A stretch of DNA of 64,000 bases, from positions 1,261,605 through 1,325,604 of the forward strand of contig NZ_LT721901.1 in assembly GCF_900157375.1 (NCBI RefSeq), read 5' to 3'. This document shows positions 44,125-52,555 of the stretch, in pieces. How positions within the stretch are numbered: the first letter of the stretch is position 1; each line of letters starts with the position of its first letter. The stretch is from Mycobacterium rhizamassiliense. Lineage in GTDB: Bacteria > Actinomycetota > Actinomycetes > Mycobacteriales > Mycobacteriaceae. Made by a program: the position numbers and the translations under genes. The notes under the pieces were generated by a model that saw only the letters and a program-made list of their open reading frames with translations, did not search any database and had not been told where the DNA came from.

Positions 44125-45018
44125 TCAGAGTTTCAGAAACGCCCGCACCCGGTCCAGCACCAGGTCCGGTCGCTGCGCGACGATCCAGTGGCCGACGTCA
44201 TCGACCAGCTCCACGTCGAAATCGCTGATGTGGTCGGCATATCCGTTGGTCAGGTCGGCAGTGATCACGGGGTCCCGGGTGCCGGTCAACCAGCGGACGG
44301 GGACGTCAACGCGGGCGTCCGCGTACTCGCCGCGCACCCAGCGCAGCATCTCGCCGGCTTGGTAGCTGCGGTACCAGCGCGAGCCCGCCTCCGCGTGACC
44401 GGGCTCGCGCATGCACTCGAGGTACAGGCTGGCGCTTTCCTCGGGAATCGAAAACCCGCCGCCCACCCAGGGGCCCAGCATTCGCATGAATCGCGAGTTG
44501 GGATCGCGCAGTAACCGGGGGCCGATGACCGGCAGTGAAATCGGGATCTGGTACCAGAGCCGCCAGAGATTGAGCACCGACGACGGACCGAATTTCACAA
44601 AGGGCGCAACGGTATTGATGCCGAAGAAGCCGCTCACCTTCTCCGGGTGGCGCAGCATCATGATGAACGCGGTGGGCCCGCCCCAGTCGTGGGCGACCAG
44701 CTTGACCGGGCCCACCCCCAGTCGGTCGAGCACGCCGGCGAGGTCCTCGGCCTTCTCGACCTTGGTATAGCGGCAGCGCGGCGCCGAACTCCAGCCCGCG
44801 CCACGCAGGTCGGGACAGAGCACCCGGTAGCCATCGGCGGCCAGCGGTCCGATCAGCTCGTGCCACTCCCACCAGTTTTCCGGGAAGCCGTGCACCAGCA
44901 TGACGGGCGGCCCCTCGGCCGGCCCCGCGTCCGCGACGTGGATGGTGACACCGTCGCCAAGGTCGATGTATCGATGTTCCAAAGCGACAGAGCCGTCCAG
45001 TGCGGGCATGGTGACCAT
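44125..45018 (-). CDS. ephF: Epoxide hydrolase EphF
   Basis: 297-residue alpha/beta hydrolase of the epoxide hydrolase group, orthologue of Rv0134. Oxyanion motif HGFPENWWEW, nucleophile Asp in VAHDWGGPTAF, cap-domain region (about 130-220) with YRSYQAGEMLRW, catalytic His in VDDVGHWIVAQRPD. Opens epoxides to diols. The start could be at the second Met. Cytoplasmic; substrate unknown. Confidence 0.9.
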   Translation of the reverse strand: MVTMPALDGSVALEHRYIDLGDGVTIHVADAGPAEGPPVMLVHGFPENWWEWHELIGPLAADGYRVLCPDLRGAGWSSAPRCRYTKVEKAEDLAGVLDRLGVGPVKLVAHDWGGPTAFIMMLRHPEKVSGFFGINTVAPFVKFGPSSVLNLWRLWYQIPISLPVIGPRLLRDPNSRFMRMLGPWVGGGFSIPEESASLYLECMREPGHAEAGSRWYRSYQAGEMLRWVRGEYADARVDVPVRWLTGTRDPVITADLTNGYADHISDFDVELVDDVGHWIVAQRPDLVLDRVRAFLKL

Positions 45019-45070
45019 GCGGCCAAGCTAGCCCCGCGGTGCGCGCGCGGCAATGGTGGGACGCCTCGCG

Positions 45071-45745
45071 CTAGTCGGTCGCCCGCTCGGCCTGGCGCTT
45101 CTCCTTCTCGGCGGTCGCCAAGTCCTTGATCCGGTCCGCCTGCGCGCGAGTGCTTGCGGCCTCGCTGCGCTTAGCTCGCGCATCGTCGAGCTTCGAGTCG
45201 GCAGCCTGCGACGCGGCCTTCTCAGTGGCCCGAGTTCGCTTCTCCACCTGGCTTCGCGCCGATTCGGCGGCCTCCTTGCGGTGGGCGGCGGCCTCGTTGG
45301 CCTGCCGCTTGGCCGCGGCGCTCTGCTTCTGGGCGGCGTCGACCGCTTCCCGCTTGCGGTCCTGCGCGGCGTTACGTGCGTCCTTGATCTGCTGCTCGGT
45401 CTCCGCGTGCGCCTCCTGCCGCTCCTCGATCGCATTGTCACGCACCGTCTTTAGCTTCTGATCGGCCTGCTCACGCCGCGCTGTCGCCTGCGCGTCGAGC
45501 TGCGCGGCCTGGCTCAGTGCGTCGGTCCGCTCGAGCAGCGCGGCGCCACGCTCGGCGAGCCCCGCGTCGCGCAGCGCCCTGCCGACAGTCGCGTCCAGCA
45601 GGCCCAGCGAGCGCTCGTACAGCAGTCGCGCGGGCACTTCACTACCGATCCGGGTGATGACCCGGTCCTCGATCAGCTGCAGGGGGAAACGGGCGAGCTG
45701 GTACTGAAAGCGCAAGGCGGCCAGGGGGACATTGGAAATCTTCAT
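45071..45745 (-). CDS. Coiled-coil stress-associated protein
   Basis: 224-residue protein. Residues 1-85 look globular or membrane-touching (FQYQLARFPLQLIEDRVITRIGSEVPARLLYERSLGLLDATVGRAL); residues 90-224 are one long Ala/Glu/Lys/Arg/Gln-rich helix with heptad-like spacing, with no Pro and almost no Gly, predicting an extended coiled coil. Function unknown. It lies 30 bp after the CsbD-like gene and shares its composition, so the two probably act together. Confidence 0.72.
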   Translation of the reverse strand: MKISNVPLAALRFQYQLARFPLQLIEDRVITRIGSEVPARLLYERSLGLLDATVGRALRDAGLAERGAALLERTDALSQAAQLDAQATARREQADQKLKTVRDNAIEERQEAHAETEQQIKDARNAAQDRKREAVDAAQKQSAAAKRQANEAAAHRKEAAESARSQVEKRTRATEKAASQAADSKLDDARAKRSEAASTRAQADRIKDLATAEKEKRQAERATD

Positions 45746-45775
45746 TCAACTGCTCCTCTATTGTCTGTCTCGCCG

Positions 45776-46333
45776 TCAGGGCAGGTCGGCTTCGTTGGAC
45801 AGGTTCTCGGCCTCGCGTCGCAAGCGATCGGCCTCCGCCTTCTCGTTGGTGGCCGCCTGCACCGAGCTTTGATGCTCGGCGGCGGCATTGACGACTTCGT
45901 CTGCCGCATCGCCGATTTCCTGCTGCTCCTCAGCGCGGGCCCGTTGCATCTCGCGTTGGGCATCCATCTCGGCCTGCGTCTGTTTCGCCGCGGCACTCTG
46001 CTGCGCGGCGCGATCCGCGGCCCGGTTTTGGGCTGCCTGTTGCGCCTCGATCGAGTCCTCGACCATCGATGTCTGCGCGTTGGCGGCTAGGCGCTGCCGG
46101 GCCGCATCGACTTTGGTCGCGGCTTCCTCGGCCCGGGCCTGCCGGGCCTCCGCGTCGGCGACGGCCTCAATTGCGTTGGCTTCCTTGCGTTCGTGGGCCT
46201 GGGTCTGTTCGAGTTGACCTTCGGCGGTCAGCGAGTCGTTGCCGGTGATCGCGCCGGTGACTTCCTTCACCTTGCCCTTTACCGAGTCGATCAGTCCTTT
46301 ACGCGCTTGGCCGGATTTGCCTTGGTCAGCCAT
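45776..46333 (-). CDS. CsbD-like protein with long coiled coil
   Basis: 185-residue protein. Residues 1-45 are a CsbD-type stress motif (GLIDSVKGKVKEVTGAITGNDSLTAEGQLEQ); the remaining 140 residues are an Ala/Glu/Gln-rich coiled coil, unlike ordinary CsbD proteins of 60-70 residues. GGAGACTCC precedes the ATG at 46333. CsbD proteins are induced by general stress in other bacteria; the fusion is of unknown role. First gene of a two-gene operon. Confidence 0.78.
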   Translation of the reverse strand: MADQGKSGQARKGLIDSVKGKVKEVTGAITGNDSLTAEGQLEQTQAHERKEANAIEAVADAEARQARAEEAATKVDAARQRLAANAQTSMVEDSIEAQQAAQNRAADRAAQQSAAAKQTQAEMDAQREMQRARAEEQQEIGDAADEVVNAAAEHQSSVQAATNEKAEADRLRREAENLSNEADLP

Positions 46334-46500
46334 GGAGTCTCCTTCGGCGCTGGATTTGGTTGCTTTCGTCAAAGCCCGGTACTGCCAAGGGCTTAGGGAG
46401 GCCACATTTCGGCGTGGCCCGGACACTGAGTAGGACTGGCTTCTCAGTCCGATGTGTTAGGGGGTTCCCACTTGCCGTGGACCGAATCGCGCGATCGAAG

Positions 46501-47736
46501 TTATTTCAGGAATCGCTCGACATACGGCGCAAAACGAGCACGCAGCGCGTCCTCGGTCAGCCCGAACATTTCGCACGACGTTTGCACCTGTCCGCGCCGG
46601 CCACGCCGGTGACCCGCCAGGTAGTCTGTGATCGCGGTGCGCGCCTCGTCGGTGAACGGTTCGCCGGACAGGGCGTACACCTGCTCGGCGACGCTGAGTT
46701 CGTTCGCCATGAAGTCGTCGAAGCGGATGTCGATCGAGCGGTCGGGACCCAGCGTGTCGCGATCGCGGACGAGCGCGGACAGCATCTGATCGAGGCGGTC
46801 GATCCAGGAGTGCGCGATCTGTTCCACCGGCACCGGCGAGCGGTGCATGCGGGCCGAATAGGTGATCATCGCGATCATCGACAGCGCCACCGGCACGGGA
46901 TCGCGGTGCGTGAACACGACGATGCTGTCGCCGAAGACACGGTCGAGCACCGGCACCTGCTCGAGATGCTGCGGCGACTTGAGCAGCCAGCGCCGCCCGC
47001 CGCGCAGGAACTGCATGGCCTTGAGCTGTCGGGCGAGGTATTGGTAATGCGGCGTCTGATCGTGGGCCCGGTAGTAGTCGCGCCACTGCGGCACTTCGCC
47101 GAGCGTCTCGAACAGCATCGTCGAGAGGTCGTTGGCCAGCAGCTGAATCTCCTCGTGCACGTGGTCGGTGGTCATCTCGTGCATCAGCGCGAAGTGCGGC
47201 ATCACGGTGTCGACCAACCCGACCGCGACATCCATCCGGGCGCGCCGCGGATCGGGGTCGACACCCGCCTCAGCCGGCAGTGGAAACGGCTCGACGCTTT
47301 CCCAGTAGGGCATGGTGCGGAAGGTGGGCGCGGCAGCCAGCAGGTTGTGCAGGTGGGTGGTGCCGGTCCGGGGCAGACCGGCGATCACCACGGGCGCATG
47401 CAGTTCCATGTCGTCGATCTCGGGGTGCCGGTTCAGCAAGTCGGTCAGCAGCAGCCGGTTCTTGAGCAGCTGCAGCAGCTGCCCGTAGAAGTTCACCGTT
47501 CCGGCCGCGTGCAGCCCGTCGATGTCGCGCAGCGCGGCCAGGTAGACGTCGAGCCGTTCGCGGTAGTCGTCCGGCCCGAAATCGTCGAGGCCGGTGTCGG
47601 CGCTGGCCCGCGTGTGCAGCGAGTCGGCGTCCAGCGGCATGTCCGGGGCGATGGAGGCCATCATGTCGAGGATCCCCTGGGCTTCGGGGCTGAATTGGGG
47701 CTGGGCGAGGTCATTGAGGCGAACGGCATCGGTCAC
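46501..47736 (-). CDS. Sulfotransferase-family protein
   Basis: 411-residue PAPS-dependent sulfotransferase-like protein of the mycobacterial Stf type. 5'-phosphosulfate loop VVIAGLPRTGTTHLHNLLAAAP near residue 118, 3'-phosphate-binding region VVFTHRDPVPVALSMIAM, and WLLKSPQHLEQ. The acceptor is unknown; relatives sulfate glycolipids. Start ATG 47736 is only 28 bp from the divergent TetR gene, so their promoters overlap. Confidence 0.88.
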   Translation of the reverse strand: MTDAVRLNDLAQPQFSPEAQGILDMMASIAPDMPLDADSLHTRASADTGLDDFGPDDYRERLDVYLAALRDIDGLHAAGTVNFYGQLLQLLKNRLLLTDLLNRHPEIDDMELHAPVVIAGLPRTGTTHLHNLLAAAPTFRTMPYWESVEPFPLPAEAGVDPDPRRARMDVAVGLVDTVMPHFALMHEMTTDHVHEEIQLLANDLSTMLFETLGEVPQWRDYYRAHDQTPHYQYLARQLKAMQFLRGGRRWLLKSPQHLEQVPVLDRVFGDSIVVFTHRDPVPVALSMIAMITYSARMHRSPVPVEQIAHSWIDRLDQMLSALVRDRDTLGPDRSIDIRFDDFMANELSVAEQVYALSGEPFTDEARTAITDYLAGHRRGRRGQVQTSCEMFGLTEDALRARFAPYVERFLK

Positions 47737-47764
47737 GGCGACTTATGTTACTCTGAGTTTCGTA

Positions 47765-48352
47765 ATGGTAGTAGATTTTGGCCGACCTCGTGATCCACGC
47801 ATCGACGCCGCCGTGCTCAGCGCCACCGTCGAACTGCTCGCCGAGACCGGCTACTCCTCACTATTGGTCTCGGCGATCGCCGAGCGCGCCGGCACCAGCA
47901 AGCCCGCGATCTATCGGCGCTGGCCGAGCAAGGCGCACCTGGTGCACGAGGCGGTGTTCCCCATCGGCGCAGCGACGGAGCTGCCCGATACCGGTTCACT
48001 GCCCGAGGACTTACACGAAATGATCTGCCGCTCAATGGCTTTCCTCACCACACCGGCCGCCAGGGCTGCCCTGCCGGGGCTGGTCGGCGAGATGGCCGCG
48101 GACCCGAGCCTGCATTCGGCGTTGCTGGAGCGGTTCGCCGGCGTCATCGGCGGTGGCCTCGCCGAGCTGCTCGAGCGCGCCGCGGCCCGCGGCGAGGTTC
48201 GGCACGACGTGCCCGCCACCGCACTGGCCGCCCAACTCACCGAGGCCATCGCCGGTATCACGCTGATAGGCCTGCTCACCCGCCCCGACGAACTCGACGA
48301 CACCTGGGTCGACCGCACCACCACGTTGCTCCTGAAAGGAATCAGCGCATGA
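47765..48352 (+). CDS. TetR-family regulator
   Basis: 195-residue TetR protein: AVLSATVELLAETGYSSLLVSAIAERAGTSKPAIYRRWPSKAHLVHEAVF is the DNA-binding domain; the rest is helical. The ATG at 47765 lies 28 bp from the sulfotransferase start. A short TTAC/GTAA inverted pair falls in this gap. Its stop overlaps the DUF1214 gene by 4 bp, so it is both divergent from the sulfotransferase and coupled to DUF1214, and may regulate both. Confidence 0.88.
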   Translation: MVVDFGRPRDPRIDAAVLSATVELLAETGYSSLLVSAIAERAGTSKPAIYRRWPSKAHLVHEAVFPIGAATELPDTGSLPEDLHEMICRSMAFLTTPAARAALPGLVGEMAADPSLHSALLERFAGVIGGGLAELLERAAARGEVRHDVPATALAAQLTEAIAGITLIGLLTRPDELDDTWVDRTTTLLLKGISA

Positions 48353-49452
48353 CGCACGAATCGACGGCCGCGTGGAAAGAGCTGCTCGCCACCATCGGCG
48401 ACGTCGACCGCGGCTTCCTCGAGGGCGACCGCGCCGTCACCGACGACCGCCACGTCGCCGACGGCTACCGGATGATTGCCGCCACCCTGGGCGTCGCGCT
48501 CGACACCTACCTGTTCCCCGAGCCGGGCCGGCCGCAGTTCGTCGCGGTGAACACCCCGTTCCGCCGGGACCGTCGGTGGGGCGGCGACAACACCGACGCC
48601 TACTACTTCATCTGCCCCATCGACGCGAAGCGGCGCTATCGCGTCAGCGGCAATAAGGGCGACAGCGTGTACTTCTCGCTGACCGCCTACAACGAGCCCA
48701 CGCCAGGCGCCTGGTCGGACCGGGTCGTGGCGATAATCCGTGACACCGACCTGGACATCGACGCCGACGGCAACTTCAGCTTCGAGTTCCCCGCCACACC
48801 CGACGCGGCGGTGCTGATGACTCGTGACTACCAGGGGAATCCGCTGACCGGCCGGCCGGTGATGTGGAACATCGAAGCCCTCGACGAGTCCGACCCGATC
48901 CGGCACGGCGACGCGGAGACGGCGGCGAGCCTGCGGGCCGCGGCCACCTGGCTGCGCACCATGTTCGCCATCGTGCCGATGGCCGTCGGGACGCGACTCG
49001 ACGACGAGCACGCGCTGGGGCACGAAACCGTGCACGCCGCAAACGAATTCGCCGAACCCTATCAGGTGCCGGACGCCAACTTCGGCTGGTCGGCGCGCGA
49101 TGCCTGCTATGCATACGGCAGTTTCGTGCTCGACGACGACGAGGCGCTGGTGATCACGCACCGGCCGCCGGCGTGCAGGTTCTGGAACCTGGTGGTGTGG
49201 AACCAGTTCATGGCCACGTTCGGGGCGTCGGACGCCCGCTGCTCCATCAACGGCCACAGCGCGGTGCCCAACAGCGACGGCACCGTCACCGTCGTCCTGT
49301 CGCGCGGGACCACGGCGCACCCGAATTCGCTTACCGCCCTTGGCTATCCGCGCGGTAACCTGGCGTTCCGGTGGTTCCTCGCCGAGGAGGTTCCGGCGCG
49401 GCCCGAGGTGAAACTGGTGAAGGTCTCCGACGCGCCGACCCAGGTCAGCTAG
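48349..49452 (+). CDS. DUF1214-domain protein
   Basis: 367-residue protein with a C-terminal DUF1214 domain (about residues 235-355: AYGSFVLDDDEALVITHRPPACRFWNLVVWNQFMATF, VVLSRGTTAHPNSLTALGYPRGNLAFRWF). The N-terminal half includes YYFICPIDAKRRYRVSGNKGDSVYFSLTAYNEP. No signal peptide. Related proteins occur beside lipid or hydrocarbon genes but no reaction is known. Coupled to the TetR gene upstream (ATGA). Confidence 0.85.
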   Translation: MTHESTAAWKELLATIGDVDRGFLEGDRAVTDDRHVADGYRMIAATLGVALDTYLFPEPGRPQFVAVNTPFRRDRRWGGDNTDAYYFICPIDAKRRYRVSGNKGDSVYFSLTAYNEPTPGAWSDRVVAIIRDTDLDIDADGNFSFEFPATPDAAVLMTRDYQGNPLTGRPVMWNIEALDESDPIRHGDAETAASLRAAATWLRTMFAIVPMAVGTRLDDEHALGHETVHAANEFAEPYQVPDANFGWSARDACYAYGSFVLDDDEALVITHRPPACRFWNLVVWNQFMATFGASDARCSINGHSAVPNSDGTVTVVLSRGTTAHPNSLTALGYPRGNLAFRWFLAEEVPARPEVKLVKVSDAPTQVS

Positions 49453-49454
49453 GG

Positions 49455-49769
49455 CTACAGACCCGGGAGGCAGATCGGGGCCCCGTAGCACGGGGGCGGC
49501 CCCAGCGGCCGGCGCGGAGCGTCACCCTCCCAGACGAATTGGCCGACGTTGCCCGTCCCGCCGACGGCCACCCAGTACCAGTGGTGGCAGACGCTCATGT
49601 CCCAGCGGACGTCGGGCATCGGCAGCGGTTGGCCCGGGCACCAGTTGTGCGGGACCGTGAAGTTGTCGGTGGCGAAGGGACCCGGCGCCGCCTGGGCGCT
49701 GGCGGCCACGCCGACTGGACTAAGGGCGACGGCGGCCGCGGCGAGCCCCGTGACGAGCGTTCGGTTCAT
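49455..49769 (-). CDS. Small exported protein of unknown function
   Basis: 104-residue predicted secreted protein. Signal peptide about residues 1-28 (RTLVTGLAAAAVALSPVGVA, then ASAQAA and the mature part from PGPF). The mature part has four Cys (WCPG, VCHHWYW, PPCYG, PICLPG), enough for two disulfides, and is rich in Trp and Pro. No known domain. Two bases separate its stop from the convergent DUF1214 stop. Confidence 0.78.
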   Translation of the reverse strand: MNRTLVTGLAAAAVALSPVGVAASAQAAPGPFATDNFTVPHNWCPGQPLPMPDVRWDMSVCHHWYWVAVGGTGNVGQFVWEGDAPRRPLGPPPCYGAPICLPGL

Positions 49770-49821
49770 CAGGCGATTTCAGGCCCCGGCCGTCGCTACC
49801 GATCACAACTTCGCGATGCCG

Positions 49822-50859
49822 CTAGGCCTCGCCGACCAGCTCGATGGCCCGGCCCAGCGTCGCGAGCTTGGCGTCGAGGGTGTCGCCGGCCGGATAGAGC
49901 CGCACGGTGTTCACGCCCGCATCCCGCCAGACCGCGAGCCGGGCCCGAACCATCTCCTCGGTCCCGATTAGCGTGGTGGCCAGCACCATGTCGTCGGTCA
50001 CCAGCTGCGCCGCGCCGTCGCGGTCGCCGCGCTGCCAGCGCTCATGCACTTCGGCCGCGATCTCGGCCCAGCCCTGCCTGCTGTAGGCCCGGTTGTAGTA
50101 GTTGGTGCTCGACGAGCCCATGCCGCCGAGGCTGAACGCGAGTTCCTTTTTACGGTCCGCGACCATGGCGCGCAGCTCGTCCTCGTCGGCCGCGAACGCG
50201 ACCTCGGCGCCCTGGCAGATGTCGATGTCGGCGCGGGTCCGGCCAGCGGCGGCCAGCCCGTCGTCCAGGTGGGAGAAATACGCGTCGGCCGCGCCCTCCG
50301 GGACGAAGCTGGTGCCCAGCCAGCCGTCGGCGACCTCGCCGGTCAGCCGCAACATGGCCGGCGACAGCGCGGCCAGATACACCGGAATCCGGTGCTGCGG
50401 CGCGGTCGACAACCGCATCGGCACGGCCTCGCCGGGGCGCGGAATCTGAAACTCCTTGCCGGAGTGGGAGATCTTGCCGCCGGCGAACACCTGCCGCACG
50501 ATGTCGATGGTCTCGCGCATCCGGGCCAGCGGCCGGTCGAACGCGACGCCGTGCAGGCCCTCGATCACCTGCGGGCCAGAGGCGCCCAGGCCGAGCAGGA
50601 ATCGTCCGCCCGACAGGTTGGACAGGGTGATCGCCGTCTGGGCGAGCACCACCGGCGAGCGGGTCCCGACCTGCAGCACGCCGGAGCCCAGCAGCATCCG
50701 GTCGGTGCGGGCCGCGATGTAGCCCAGTGCGGACGGCGCGTCGGCGCCCCAGGCCTCGGCAACCCAGCAGACGTCCAGGCCGAGCCGTTCGGCCTCGACG
50801 GCAAACTCCACTACCTCGTCAACTTCGCCGGACAGCTCGACCGTGGTGGCCGTGCGCAT
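49822..50859 (-). CDS. LLM-class F420-dependent oxidoreductase
   Basis: 345-residue luciferase-like TIM-barrel enzyme, F420 type: VEAERLGLDVCWVAEAWGADAPSALGYIAARTDRMLLGSGVLQVGTRSPVVLAQTAITL, SGGRFLLGLGASGPQVIEG, IPVYLAALSPAMLRLTGEVADGWLGTSF. ATG 50859 overlaps the SRPBCC stop by one base, so the pair is translated together. Substrate unknown; a hydrophobic ligand handed over by the SRPBCC partner is possible. Confidence 0.87.
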   Translation of the reverse strand: MRTATTVELSGEVDEVVEFAVEAERLGLDVCWVAEAWGADAPSALGYIAARTDRMLLGSGVLQVGTRSPVVLAQTAITLSNLSGGRFLLGLGASGPQVIEGLHGVAFDRPLARMRETIDIVRQVFAGGKISHSGKEFQIPRPGEAVPMRLSTAPQHRIPVYLAALSPAMLRLTGEVADGWLGTSFVPEGAADAYFSHLDDGLAAAGRTRADIDICQGAEVAFAADEDELRAMVADRKKELAFSLGGMGSSSTNYYNRAYSRQGWAEIAAEVHERWQRGDRDGAAQLVTDDMVLATTLIGTEEMVRARLAVWRDAGVNTVRLYPAGDTLDAKLATLGRAIELVGEA

Positions 50860-51383
50860 CAGCGCACCCCGTGCTCGGCCAGCCTCTTGATCGCCCCGAG
50901 GGTCTTGTCGATCGCGGTCTCGAATTCCCGCATCCGGACGAACACGATCTTTTCTTCCTTGTCGGGCATCGACTCGATTGCCGCCGACAGCCCCGAGCGC
51001 CCGGGTCCCATCTGCATCCAATAGCTCAAGTTGGTGCCGCCGTCCCGGGGGGTCAGCCGGAATCGCCACATCGCCGCGGGACATTCGGCATCGCCGACCG
51101 CCCAGGCGAATTCCCGCGGCTCGTCGTAGGCGACGATCTGCGAGGTGGTGCTCCACTGCCCGAACGCGTCGTGTTCGTTGTGCCCGACGAACCGGGCGCC
51201 GACCTTGGGACGGTCGGCGCCGCTGGCCCACTCCACCGATTGCAGCTCACTGCTGAAGTTCGGCATCAGCTTGATGTCGGACACCAGATCCCAGACCCGG
51301 TCCGGGTCGGCATCGATCCACATCGAGGCTTCCACCGTCGGGTTATCCGTATAGCGCGCGCCGGTCCATTCCACGACCGCCAT
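50859..51383 (-). CDS. SRPBCC-family protein
   Basis: 174-residue helix-grip protein: ASMWIDADPDRVWDLVSDIKLMPNFSSELQSVEW, GARFVGHNEHDAFGQWSTTSQIVAYDEPREFAWAV, RLTPRDGGTNLSYWMQMGPG, and a long C-terminal helix. Of the polyketide-cyclase/dehydrase-like group. It sits 22 bp after the desaturase and overlaps the LLM gene, so the desaturase, SRPBCC and LLM genes may form one transcript. Confidence 0.82.
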   Translation of the reverse strand: MAVVEWTGARYTDNPTVEASMWIDADPDRVWDLVSDIKLMPNFSSELQSVEWASGADRPKVGARFVGHNEHDAFGQWSTTSQIVAYDEPREFAWAVGDAECPAAMWRFRLTPRDGGTNLSYWMQMGPGRSGLSAAIESMPDKEEKIVFVRMREFETAIDKTLGAIKRLAEHGVR

Positions 51384-51405
51384 TGTCCACCACGCGGCGC
51401 ACTTC

Positions 51406-52527
51406 TTAGGCCGCTACGGGCTCCCGATCTGCCGGCTTGTTGGCGTTGAGCTTCGGCAGCAACGACAACACCTTGCCCGGGGTCGGGAACGTCAGCCTGA
51501 CGATCTTGCGCACCACGGTGGCGAACTGCTGCGGCAGCGGTCCCTTGTTGTAGGGGACGCCGTAGCGCTCGCAGATCTCTTGAACCTCGGGCGCGATGCC
51601 GGAGTACCGGCGGGCCGGCATGTCCGGGAACAGGTGGTGCTCGATCTGATGCGACAGGTTGCCGGACAGCAGATGGAAGATCCTGCCGCCGGTCAGGTTC
51701 GCCGACCCGAGCACCTGGCGGAAGTACCACTGCCCGCGGGACTCGTTCTGGGTCTCCTCGACGGTGAATTCCTGGGTGCCGTCCGGGAAGTGACCGCAGA
51801 AGATGATCATGTAGGACCAGACGTTGCGCATCAGGTTGGCCGTGAGGTTGCCGGTGAACACGAACGGTGCGAACGGTCCGGCCAGCAACGGGAACGCGAC
51901 GTAGTCCCGCAGCGTCTGGCGGCGCGTCTTCTTCCAGATCTCGCGCAGCACCTCACGCTTGTCGCTGAGGCTGATCTCGCCGGAGCGGATGCGCTCGGTT
52001 TCCAGTTCGTGCAGCGCGACGCCGTATTGGAACAGCACCATCAGCAGGAAGGCGTACAGCGGGTTGCCCAGGTAGTAGGGGTGCCACCGCTGATCTTCGC
52101 TCATCCGCAGAATGCCGTAGCCGATGTCGCGGTCCATGCCCACGATGTTGGTGTGCGTGTGGTGCATGTAGTTGTGCGAATGCCGCCACTGATCGGCGGG
52201 GCAGGCGGTGTCCCATTCGAAGGAGCGACCGGAGATCGTGGGATCGCGCATCCAGTCGTACTGGCCGTGCATGATGTTGTGGCCAATCTCCATGTTGTCC
52301 AGGATCTTTGACACGCCCAGCATCGCGGTGCCCAGCAGCCAGGCCGGCGGCAGGAACAGCAGGGCCCGGCCGCCGACTTCCAGCGCGCGCTGGGTCTTGA
52401 TGACGCGGCGGATGTAGTCGGCGTCTTCTTCGCCGAGCTTTGCCGTCACGCGATCCCGGACGGCGTCGAGTTCGCGGCCGAATTCCTCGGCCTGCTCGGG
52501 GGTGAGGGTGATCTTGTTGTCTGACAT
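51406..52527 (-). CDS. Membrane acyl-CoA desaturase, DesA3-like
   Basis: 373-residue integral-membrane di-iron desaturase, similar to DesA3 (Rv3229c). The three His boxes are complete: HNIMHGQYD, HSHNYMHHTHTN and HQIEHHLFPD. Hydrophobic segments include ALLFLPPAWLLGTAMLGV and AFLLMVLFQYGVAL. It introduces a cis double bond (delta-9 in DesA3) into stearoyl/palmitoyl-CoA with electrons from the reductase encoded 28 bp upstream. ATG 52527 precedes SDNKITLTPEQ. A divergent FabR/DesT-like repressor gene is the likely control. Confidence 0.92.
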   Translation of the reverse strand: MSDNKITLTPEQAEEFGRELDAVRDRVTAKLGEEDADYIRRVIKTQRALEVGGRALLFLPPAWLLGTAMLGVSKILDNMEIGHNIMHGQYDWMRDPTISGRSFEWDTACPADQWRHSHNYMHHTHTNIVGMDRDIGYGILRMSEDQRWHPYYLGNPLYAFLLMVLFQYGVALHELETERIRSGEISLSDKREVLREIWKKTRRQTLRDYVAFPLLAGPFAPFVFTGNLTANLMRNVWSYMIIFCGHFPDGTQEFTVEETQNESRGQWYFRQVLGSANLTGGRIFHLLSGNLSHQIEHHLFPDMPARRYSGIAPEVQEICERYGVPYNKGPLPQQFATVVRKIVRLTFPTPGKVLSLLPKLNANKPADREPVAA

Positions 52528-52555
52528 GACGTTTTCTCCCATCTTCTCGGGGCGG

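Noticed and set aside
45071..45461. Rightward open frames opposite the coiled-coil genes that look like Leu-rich membrane proteins
   Set aside because: They mirror the Ala/Glu/Lys codons of the real coiled-coil gene on the other strand.
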